From NCBI GenBank assembly GCA_945786935.1, contig CALZFY010000089.1, positions 1 through 8,271 on the forward strand: a stretch of DNA of 8,271 nucleotides, given 5' to 3'. The notes beneath the pieces are model-generated. The model made no database searches and was not told the DNA's origin. It saw nothing but the letters and a program-made list of their open reading frames with translations. The stretch's first letter is position 1, and every line of letters begins with the position of its first letter. Positions 1 to 5,542 of the stretch are shown piece by piece. Source of the stretch: HGM12587 sp945786935 (lineage in GTDB: Bacteria > Bacillota > Clostridia > Lachnospirales > Lachnospiraceae). A program made the position numbers and the translations under genes.

Positions 1-657
1 CAGGGAACGTGCCACCATATAGCGAATGTGATTCATCAGACGATTGTAAGATAAAGACATCACGTCGATGGACTTTCCTGTCTTTTCTTCCACCATGCGG
101 ATACATTCCCGCACGGTGTGGGCAATCTGCATGGACAATGCCACATTTTCATCCTCTATGGCAGAATGAATATGTAATGCAATATATCCAATCTCATGCT
201 CATCAATCTCTACCTGCAGGGTATCTCTTAAAATATCTTTGACACATTCCGCAGTTTTATATTCCATATGAAACAGTGCACGAATGTCATCAGTCAGGGG
301 GTTGCTGATCTGTTCGTTTGCACGGATTCGCTGGACGGCATAGGCGATGTGATCTGCCATGGGGAAAAGAATTCTATGGTCGATCTTTCCAAAAACCTCT
401 TCACTTTTTTTCAAGACCTTTTGTGCAATTTCAAGATACACAGGATCGATACCCTTTAAAAGTTCCATTGCCTTTCCACGCTCAGTCTGTTCCTGCAAGG
501 AATAAACGGTACATTCTACATTTTCAGGAAGCTCAAAACGCTCACTGACTTTCTTCCCGAAACCGATTCCCTTTCCGATGATCAGATATTCCTGATTATC
601 TTCCATTGAAATTGCTATCAGCGTATTATGATTTAACGCCTTTCCTACTCTAAACAT
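1..657 (-). CDS. glcT: GlcT/BglG-family transcription antiterminator (3' end beyond window)
   Basis: RNA-binding antiterminator that, in this family, binds a RAT hairpin in the leader of a PTS operon and prevents early termination; PTS phosphorylation of its PRD domains sets its activity. The first 219 residues are visible and the frame stays open to base 1; family members are about 280 residues. Residues 1-55 form the CAT RNA-binding domain, with the GlcT-like motif LIIGKGIGFGKK near 25-36. PRD1 follows, with its conserved histidines at H103 (MADHIAYAVQR) and H162 (IGYIALHIHSA). PRD2 starts near 175, with its first histidine at H210 (NRLMNHIRY). These motifs resemble B. subtilis GlcT more than LicT, from memory of those proteins. 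The ATG at 657 follows GGGGGA by about 6 bases. It lies 34 bases after ptsG, whose leader carries a matching RAT, so I infer autoregulation. LicT with another target is the alternative. Confidence 0.9.
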   Translation of the reverse strand, partial: MFRVGKALNHNTLIAISMEDNQEYLIIGKGIGFGKKVSERFELPENVECTVYSLQEQTERGKAMELLKGIDPVYLEIAQKVLKKSEEVFGKIDHRILFPMADHIAYAVQRIRANEQISNPLTDDIRALFHMEYKTAECVKDILRDTLQVEIDEHEIGYIALHIHSAIEDENVALSMQIAHTVRECIRMVEEKTGKSIDVMSLSYNRLMNHIRYMVARSL

Positions 658-691
658 TCTTTTCCCCCGCAAATACATTTATCTTTTGTTT

Positions 692-2821
692 TTATTCGCA
701 AATATCGATAGCGAATAATGGATCTCCTACTTTGACATTGCCTTCTGCAACGAGACGAATCTTCTGGTTGTCTGTCAGTTCTGTACAAAGTACCGGAGTT
801 GCCAGTGAAGGAGCATTTTCTTTTACAAATGCCAGGTCTACCTTCATCATTGGATCACCCTTCTTCACTTTATCGCCTTCTTTTACAAGTGGCTCGAAGC
901 CTTTACCATCTAAGGAAACAGTATCGATACCGATATGGATCAGCATGCTCACACCTGATTCTGTCTGGAAACCGATGGCATGCTTTGTATTAAAGATGAA
1001 GCATACTTCACCATCTGCCGGTGCACACACAACACCTTCTTCAGGAACTACCATAGCTCCGTCACCCATCATGCGGCCTGCAAATGCCTCATCCGGTGTT
1101 TTTGAAAGGTCAGCTGCTGTACCATTGACCGGGCTGTAGATCATGATGGTATCTGTTACTTTTCCTGTCACTTCTGCTGCTTTTGTTTCCTCTGCTTTTA
1201 CTTCTGCCTGCTGTGGAACAACTTCTTCTTCCGGAGCATGCTCTAAGTAATCTTCTAAATTTGATTTTACCACAGTTACACGTGGTCCGTAAATAATCTG
1301 AACACCATTTCCTTTATGAACGACTCCGGAAGCTCCTGTTGCTTTCAGCGCTGCATCGTCAACTAATTCTGCTTTAAATACAGTACAACGAAGTCTTGTA
1401 GCACAGCAGTCAACATCGGAAATGTTTTTCTTACCGCCAAGTCCGCGGCAGATTGCAGCTGATAATTCATCTTCTGCGGATGCAGCAGATGCACCTTTTT
1501 TCTTTGCATCTACATCGCTTCTGCGATAGAGTTTTACTTCTTCACTGTCATCACGACCAGGTGTTTTTAAATCCAGCTTTGTGATTAAGAAAGAGAATAA
1601 GAAATAGTATACTACAAAGTATCCGATACCAACAATTACGATCCAGATCCAGTTTGTCTTTGCATTTCCCTGAAGGATACCAAATAAGAACATATCGATC
1701 AGACCGCCTGAGAAGGTCATACCTACACCAACATTAAAGATGTGCATGAGCATATATGCAAGACCTGCAAATACGCAGTGGATCACATACAGAAGCGGTG
1801 CTACGAAAAGGAATGTAAATTCGATTGGCTCTGTAATACCGGTTAACATAGAGGTTACAGCTGCGGAAAGTAAAAGACCTGCTGCAACCTGTTTCTTTTC
1901 CGGTTTTGCACATTTGTACATTGCCAGAGCTGCTCCCGGGAGACCGAAGATCATTAACGGGAATTTACCTGACATGAATCTTGTTGCAGAAACTGCAAAC
2001 TGTTCTACTGTTGGATCAGCAAGCTGTGCAAAGAAAATGTTCTGTGCACCTTCTACGAGACGACCGCCCACTTCCATGGTTCCGCCAAGTGCTGTCTGCC
2101 AGAATGGAAGATAGAATACATGGTGAAGACCGAATGGGATCAATGCACGTTCCATTAAACCGTAGATCCATGTTCCTGCGTAGCCTGATTCCATAACAAG
2201 ACCGCCTACTGCGTAAATGCCCTGCTGAACAATTGGCCATACATAGAACATTACGATACCTACCAATGTGTAAGTAAGACCGCTGATGATCGGCACAAAT
2301 CTTGTTCCACCGAAGAAGGAAAGTACCTGTGGAAGTTCGATTTTGTAGAAACGGTTATGAAGTGCTGCAACACCAAGACCTACGATGATACCACCGAATA
2401 CACCCATCTGCAGAGAAGTAATACCTACAACGGATGTGGTAGCACCGCTAAGCATTGCTTCTGCACCGCCATGGCTTCCGATCATTGCTGAGATAGAAGC
2501 GTGCATAATGAAGAATGCAATGGCTGCTGCCAGAGCTGCAACTTCTTTTTCCTTCTTTGCCATACCGATGGCTACACCCATGGCAAAGATGATTGGCAGG
2601 TTGGCAAATACGATATCGCCGGCTTTACTCATAACGCCGAGGATCGCATTTAAAAAGGTACCAGGTCCCATGATGTCCATAAGACCATAAGCCTGAAGCA
2701 TGGTTTCATTAGTAAAGGAACCACCTACACCGAGTAACAGACCTGCCACCGGCAGGATTGCGATTGGGAGCATGAATGATCTACCTACACGCTGCAATAC
2801 ACCAAAAATTTTGTCTTTCAT
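692..2821 (-). CDS. ptsG: Glucose-type PTS permease, fused EIICBA
   Basis: Imports a hexose, most likely glucose, across the cytoplasmic membrane while phosphorylating it with phosphate passed from PEP through EI and HPr. The 709 residues hold all three domains in the order C-B-A. EIIC spans about 1-415 with many hydrophobic segments, the motif ALIPFGLHHVFY (226-237) and the substrate-site motif GITEPIEF (328-335). EIIB spans about 447-525, with the phosphorylated cysteine in DCCATRLR (C473 by alignment to DACITRLR; C472 is an extra neighbour). A charged, alanine-rich linker (about 528-555) leads to EIIA (about 558-709), with NTKHAIGF (H614) and the phosphorylated histidine in LIHIGIDTV (H629). 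The ATG at 2821 is preceded by AGGAGGG about 6 bases upstream. Expression is probably set by the RAT/terminator leader and by the antiterminator encoded just downstream. N-acetylglucosamine or maltose permeases are close relatives, so the substrate rests on the GlcT-type leader and regulator. Confidence 0.93.
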   Translation of the reverse strand: MKDKIFGVLQRVGRSFMLPIAILPVAGLLLGVGGSFTNETMLQAYGLMDIMGPGTFLNAILGVMSKAGDIVFANLPIIFAMGVAIGMAKKEKEVAALAAAIAFFIMHASISAMIGSHGGAEAMLSGATTSVVGITSLQMGVFGGIIVGLGVAALHNRFYKIELPQVLSFFGGTRFVPIISGLTYTLVGIVMFYVWPIVQQGIYAVGGLVMESGYAGTWIYGLMERALIPFGLHHVFYLPFWQTALGGTMEVGGRLVEGAQNIFFAQLADPTVEQFAVSATRFMSGKFPLMIFGLPGAALAMYKCAKPEKKQVAAGLLLSAAVTSMLTGITEPIEFTFLFVAPLLYVIHCVFAGLAYMLMHIFNVGVGMTFSGGLIDMFLFGILQGNAKTNWIWIVIVGIGYFVVYYFLFSFLITKLDLKTPGRDDSEEVKLYRRSDVDAKKKGASAASAEDELSAAICRGLGGKKNISDVDCCATRLRCTVFKAELVDDAALKATGASGVVHKGNGVQIIYGPRVTVVKSNLEDYLEHAPEEEVVPQQAEVKAEETKAAEVTGKVTDTIMIYSPVNGTAADLSKTPDEAFAGRMMGDGAMVVPEEGVVCAPADGEVCFIFNTKHAIGFQTESGVSMLIHIGIDTVSLDGKGFEPLVKEGDKVKKGDPMMKVDLAFVKENAPSLATPVLCTELTDNQKIRLVAEGNVKVGDPLFAIDICE

Positions 2822-2899
2822 GACAAACCCTCCTGTTTTTCCGAATGTCTGCGCTGATCGTCTTACTCATTATTGACTATTTTACTTACTTTTACGCAC

Positions 2900-2961
2900 A
2901 AAAAAAGACACTAACGCGCATAAACATTCTAATTAATAAATATTCATGCATAGTTAATGCC
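2900..2961 (-). terminator. Leader intrinsic terminator of ptsG (regulated)
   Basis: On the minus strand a stem of about 20 pairs forms between the arm starting GGCATTAAC (from 2961 downward) and the arm ending CGTTAGTGTC (to 2907). It contains several G-U pairs and one small bulge, closes over an AT-rich loop, and is followed by seven T (2906-2900). Its 5' arm contains the last 12 bases of the RAT hairpin, so RAT and terminator cannot form together. This is the standard layout of BglG/GlcT-controlled leaders. Confidence 0.85.
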
Positions 2962-2983
2962 TGCCGTTCCAGTTACATACTAT
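2950..2983 (-). promoter_or_regulatory. RAT antiterminator hairpin in the ptsG leader
   Basis: Read on the minus strand, the 34-base segment folds in the ribonucleic antiterminator pattern. ATAGT pairs with ACTAT, ATGT with GCAT (one G-U) and CTG with CAG. The stems are separated by two-base internal loops AA and TA and capped by the loop GAACGG. The core AACTG(N6)CAGGCAT matches the GlcT/LicT/SacY-type RAT consensus as I know it. It starts about 7 bases after the inferred transcription start. Bound GlcT-type protein would stabilise it, block the terminator at 2900-2961 and let ptsG be transcribed. Confidence 0.85.
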
Positions 2984-2995
2984 ATCACTAATATG

Positions 2996-3025
2996 ACTTT
3001 ACCATAGGGGGAGGCTGTTTGTCAA
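2996..3025 (-). promoter_or_regulatory. Sigma-A-type promoter of the ptsG operon
   Basis: On the minus strand a perfect -35 hexamer TTGACA (3025-3020) is followed after 18 bases by TAAAGT (3001-2996), four of six matches to TATAAT. The inferred start is an A near 2989, just before the RAT. An A-rich tract directly upstream (minus-strand view of 3038-3054) could serve as an UP element. The -35 is clear; the -10 and the start are inferred. Confidence 0.65.
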
Positions 3026-3039
3026 TGAGTTTTCTCATT
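3024..3039. repeat. Inverted repeat touching the ptsG -35 box
   Basis: AATGAG-TTTT-CTCATT is a perfect 6-bp inverted repeat with a 4-base spacer. It overlaps the outer two bases of the ptsG -35 hexamer and abuts an A/T homopurine tract. The placement suits an operator or activator site, but no known consensus (for example a CcpA cre site) fits, so function is speculative. Confidence 0.35.
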
Positions 3040-3274
3040 TCTTTTTTTTCTTTCAAGGGACGCCTACTATCTTGTTTGTGGTGTAGACTTCAATACATAT
3101 ATTTGTTACAATGTTTATGGCTAGTATTACTCATAAGAATTGACACATTGTTTTCTTTATTTGAATTCTCTTCGTTTTTTCCTTTTGAAAACAATTGTTA
3201 ATTAATGTGAATGCTACTAGATGTTTATTTATAAAATATCAGATACACCATCAAAATTATTTACGGAGGAAACC
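3040..3274 (+). other. AT-rich region upstream of luxS, no gene seen
   Basis: About 235 bases between the ptsG promoter and luxS. I see no credible coding sequence, no recognisable riboswitch (no SAM or T-box hallmarks) and no strong hairpin. It contains a 10-bp palindrome AACAATTGTT (3190-3199) and a possible luxS promoter, listed separately. A polypyrimidine stretch at 3038-3054 belongs with the divergent ptsG promoter. Confidence 0.6.
3140..3166 (+). promoter_or_regulatory. Possible luxS promoter
   Basis: A perfect -35 TTGACA (3140-3145) is followed after a short 15-base gap by TTGAAT (3161-3166), four of six matches to TATAAT. This would give a leader of about 100 bases. TTGTTA-16-TATTAC starting at 3103 is an alternative. 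Neither has both a good -10 and ideal spacing. Confidence 0.35.
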
Positions 3275-3754
3275 ATGGAAAAAATCACAAGCTTTACCAT
3301 CGACCATATAAAATTGCAGCCGGGAGTCTATGTATCCAGAAAAGATCCGGTGGGGAATGAGATCATTACCACCTTCGATCTTCGTATGACAAGCCCTAAT
3401 GAAGAGCCTGTCATGAATACTGCCGAAATGCATACCATCGAGCATTTAGCTGCTACCTATCTTAGAAACCATGTGGAATTTGGCAATAAAATCATCTATT
3501 TCGGGCCTATGGGATGCCGTACCGGCTTTTATCTGCTCCTTGCAGGCGACTATGAGTCGAAAGATATCATTCCACTGATGATCGAAATGTGGGAATTTAT
3601 CCGGGATTTCAAAGACGAAGTGCCGGGAGCCAGTGCTAAAGACTGCGGAAATTACCTGGATATGAATCTGGGCATGGCCAATTATCTTGCTAATAAGTAT
3701 TTAAACGAAGTACTTTATGATATCAAAGAAGACCGGCTTGTTTATCCTGAATAA
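3275..3754 (+). CDS. luxS: S-ribosylhomocysteine lyase LuxS
   Basis: Metal-dependent cytoplasmic enzyme of the activated methyl cycle. It splits S-ribosylhomocysteine into homocysteine and 4,5-dihydroxy-2,3-pentanedione, the precursor of the autoinducer AI-2. The 159 residues match the family's usual length. The metal ligands are visible as H53 and H57 in HTIEHL and C124 in ASAKDCGNYL; the catalytic residues E56 and C81 (GCRTGFY) are also present, so the protein should be active. The start at 3275 is chosen because GGAGGA lies four bases upstream (3265-3270) and MEKITSFTIDH is the family's normal N-terminus. An in-frame ATG at 3221 would add 18 unrelated residues and has no ribosome binding site. 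The gene stands alone, divergent from ptsG, with a strong terminator about 70 bases after its stop. No pfs or methionine-cycle gene is adjacent. Confidence 0.97.
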   Translation: MEKITSFTIDHIKLQPGVYVSRKDPVGNEIITTFDLRMTSPNEEPVMNTAEMHTIEHLAATYLRNHVEFGNKIIYFGPMGCRTGFYLLLAGDYESKDIIPLMIEMWEFIRDFKDEVPGASAKDCGNYLDMNLGMANYLANKYLNEVLYDIKEDRLVYPE

Positions 3755-3825
3755 TTCTTTCATAGAATTCATAAAGTCAAACTGCCATCCACAAGGATAG
3801 TAACATTTTGATTCCTATGATTTAA

Positions 3826-3866
3826 AAGAGGATCCTCGTACGTACATACGAAGATCCTCTTATTTT
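3826..3866. terminator. Strong bidirectional intrinsic terminator
   Basis: AAGAGGATC (3826-3834) pairs perfectly with GATCCTCTT (3853-3861). After one C/A mismatch, TCGTA pairs with TACGA around a 6-base loop. On the plus strand the tail TATTTT follows and would end luxS. On the minus strand the tail TTTTAAAT follows and would end the convergent gene at 4006-5298. The 3867-4005 interval shows no better terminator for that gene. Confidence 0.85.
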
Positions 3867-4005
3867 CCTGTCAGTTATTTGCCTTACAAAACCGTATCTG
3901 TTCAGCACTTTCCATAGATAAATAGTGTCTTCAGGCAATTACCCCCAAATAATCATTTTATTAAATATACATCACAGATAAACATAATAACAAAACGACC
4001 ATATC

Positions 4006-5298
4006 TTATTCAGATGCATCTACTGCAAAACTAATGGTTGTAAGCATCTGATTGATACGCTCTCCCATGCCTTCCAGTGCCTCTTTTGGCAGAGAAACTG
4101 TCACCAGCAATACATGTTCCTTTCCTTTTACAAGATAGAATCTGTCTGCGGTATCATCATGGACCACTTCAATGGTTTTAATTGACACATCCTTGTCTGC
4201 TGCATTCAGCTTCTTAATTTTGCTGATGGTAACCTTCTTATATTCTTTGGAAGATTTGAAGTTACCTGCCGCTTCCTTTAAAAAACTCTGATCGAGATCA
4301 ACTTCTTCTGATGGCACGAAAGTTACCTTCACCAGGGAATCTGTTCCCTGCCCTGGCACTACAAATCCGTCATAACCATTGAGCTTATAGGGTTCTAAAA
4401 TATATTCCGGATACCAGATGGTAAAGCCTGCTTTACTGATGTACTGTACTTCCGTGAAGCTCTCTTCCGTTCCCTCTAACTTAATGGAAGCGGTACGTTT
4501 TTCCGGCTCTACACCAATGTCTCCCAGTTCAAACTCATATCCATCCTTGGAAGGATTCAGATAAATAACTGCCTGATGAAGCTTAAGCACCTTTTCCTCA
4601 CCATCCACGGTCTTTACAGGCTCAAACTGCAGCATCATGGTGTCTCCCAGTTTGATATCCACATAAGAACCTACCAAAACACCCGTTCCAGCCATTCTTT
4701 CTTCAATTTCTTTCAGATAATCCTCTGAACGGAATACAAAATCTTCCATGGTACCGGTCTCAAGCTCCACAAGTACATGAAGCTCCTCTGCATTGACTCC
4801 GGTGCCTTCAAAAAGATTTAATGTTATCTGAATATGCTTCTTCTGGGCATTCCAGTATAATTCCGGCTGAATATGTTGAGAAGAAATATATATCCATTCA
4901 AAATAGTTTACATTGCCTTTGTGCTCTACTGCTACCCCCTGATACTTATACTCAGCATCATTATAGCCATAGAGAGCGATCTGCTCCCCGGGAAGCTCTG
5001 CCAAAAGGACAATACCCTCTTCCCAGCCTTCTTCACCAAAAGCTTTGGCATTTTTCTTTACCTCTTCCCAGTCCATGGCACGGAAGCGTTCCATAATGAT
5101 CTCGCTGTCACTCTTTTGCGGTTCTTCTGGCTCCTCTGAAATTTCCACTTGCACATCCTCTATGATTTCTTCCGGCTCAGTAGAGGCTTTTTCTTTCTTT
5201 AATACACTTACCACACCTGCGAGTATCAAAACTACGATTACTGCCAGGGCAATCCAGAAGTGCGGTTTCTTATAATTTATGAAATCTTTTGCTGTCAT
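4006..5298 (-). CDS. Membrane-anchored protein of unknown function
   Basis: I do not recognise this 430-residue protein as a whole. It has a short basic cytoplasmic start (FINYKKPHFW), one transmembrane helix at about 15-33, a very acidic linker (about 35-62, rich in E and P), then a hydrophilic domain of about 370 residues that should lie outside the membrane. There is no lipobox, no cysteine-rich pattern and no catalytic motif. The KKPHFW-plus-helix segment recalls, from memory, the stretch after the protease domain in clostridial M56/BlaR1-like sensors, but no protease domain is present. The start at 5298 is chosen because TGGAGGT (5312-5306) lies seven bases before it; the ATG at 5313 contains that ribosome binding site and has none of its own. 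A 142-bp palindromic element lies about 60 bases upstream of this ribosome binding site. No convincing promoter is visible in between. The gene runs into the bidirectional terminator at 3826-3866. Confidence 0.85.
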   Translation of the reverse strand: MTAKDFINYKKPHFWIALAVIVVLILAGVVSVLKKEKASTEPEEIIEDVQVEISEEPEEPQKSDSEIIMERFRAMDWEEVKKNAKAFGEEGWEEGIVLLAELPGEQIALYGYNDAEYKYQGVAVEHKGNVNYFEWIYISSQHIQPELYWNAQKKHIQITLNLFEGTGVNAEELHVLVELETGTMEDFVFRSEDYLKEIEERMAGTGVLVGSYVDIKLGDTMMLQFEPVKTVDGEEKVLKLHQAVIYLNPSKDGYEFELGDIGVEPEKRTASIKLEGTEESFTEVQYISKAGFTIWYPEYILEPYKLNGYDGFVVPGQGTDSLVKVTFVPSEEVDLDQSFLKEAAGNFKSSKEYKKVTISKIKKLNAADKDVSIKTIEVVHDDTADRFYLVKGKEHVLLVTVSLPKEALEGMGERINQMLTTISFAVDASE

Positions 5299-5305
5299 CT
5301 TTAGT

Positions 5306-5312
5306 ACCTCCA
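5306..5312 (-). promoter_or_regulatory. Ribosome binding site that fixes the start at 5298
   Basis: On the minus strand TGGAGGT ends seven bases before the ATG at 5298. The longer reading would start at 5313, inside this site, so the shorter protein is preferred. Confidence 0.8.
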
Positions 5313-5367
5313 TATGATTTATAGTAACCTATAAAAGCTTTCCTGAACAGTAGGTTCATAAATTATT

Positions 5368-5375
5368 AAGAATTT
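5368..5375. repeat. Left target-site duplication of the miniature element
   Basis: AAGAATTT lies directly outside the left terminal inverted repeat and recurs exactly at 5518-5525 outside the right one. The match does not extend further on either side, as expected for an 8-bp duplication made on insertion. Confidence 0.75.
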
Positions 5376-5517
5376 GTAACTATTCAGAGCCAAGCAAAAT
5401 TTCATAAAACAGGCGTAAAATGCTTGCATTTTTTAGACTGTTTTTGAAATTTTATTTGGCGTATACGCCACACCGACGAAATGCAAAGCATTTTGGAGAT
5501 TGGCTCTGAATAGTTAC
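5376..5517. mobile_element. 142-bp MITE-like palindromic element
   Basis: A non-coding element bounded by perfect 18-bp terminal inverted repeats: GTAACTATTCAGAGCCAA at 5376-5393 and its complement at 5500-5517. The 8-bp direct repeat AAGAATTT flanks both sides. The interior is almost wholly palindromic. 5396-5412 pairs with 5438-5453 (one bulge). 5417-5432 is a self-complementary hairpin in that loop (AAAATGC-TT-GCATTTT). TGGCGTATACGCCA (5457-5470) is a perfect 14-bp palindrome. 5479-5493 is another small hairpin (AAATGC-AAA-GCATTT). The whole could fold as a cruciform or cloverleaf on either strand. Ends starting GTAA with an 8-bp duplication are typical of the IS66 family, so a transposase supplied in trans from such an element is my inference. 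It lies 25 bases after the MFS gene stop and could act as a terminator or RNA-stability structure for it. Confidence 0.8.
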
Positions 5518-5525
5518 AAGAATTT
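5518..5525. repeat. Right target-site duplication of the miniature element
   Basis: AAGAATTT, the exact copy of 5368-5375, lies directly outside the right terminal inverted repeat. Confidence 0.75.
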
Positions 5526-5542
5526 TATATCTGAATACATCA

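Noticed and set aside
732..1139. Plus-strand 135-codon frame opposite ptsG
   Set aside because: Antisense to the EIIA/EIIB coding region, whose protein is unambiguous; no ribosome binding site and no family resemblance.
2016..2240. Minus-strand 74-codon frame inside ptsG
   Set aside because: It is an out-of-frame shadow of the EIIC coding sequence, with Arg/Ser/Cys-rich composition typical of shadows.
2785..2870. Possible leader peptide in the ptsG leader that overlaps the ptsG start
   Set aside because: The ATG near 2870 (minus strand) has no ribosome binding site and runs out of frame into ptsG; the RAT/terminator already explains control.
3185..3200. CcpA cre-like site TGAAAACAATTGTTA upstream of luxS
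   Set aside because: It lacks the central CG of cre sites and fails at the 3' half; more likely a chance AT-rich palindrome.
3019..3201. Plus-strand frame of 60 codons upstream of luxS
   Set aside because: It covers the ptsG promoter and AT-rich intergenic DNA, has no ribosome binding site and gives a low-complexity F/L/S-rich peptide.
3221..3274. In-frame ATG 18 codons before the chosen luxS start
   Set aside because: No ribosome binding site before it; the added residues are not part of LuxS, while GGAGGA stands just before the ATG at 3275.
3886..3945. Inverted repeat GTTATTTGCCT / AGGCAATTAC downstream of the 4006-5298 gene
   Set aside because: Imperfect arms separated by a large gap and no T-run; the hairpin at 3826-3866 is far stronger.
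5340..5400. Outward promoter formed by the miniature element (TTGGCT as -35)
   Set aside because: The nearest -10-like sequence (AATAAT) is about 20 bases away and the -35 match is only four of six; not supportable.
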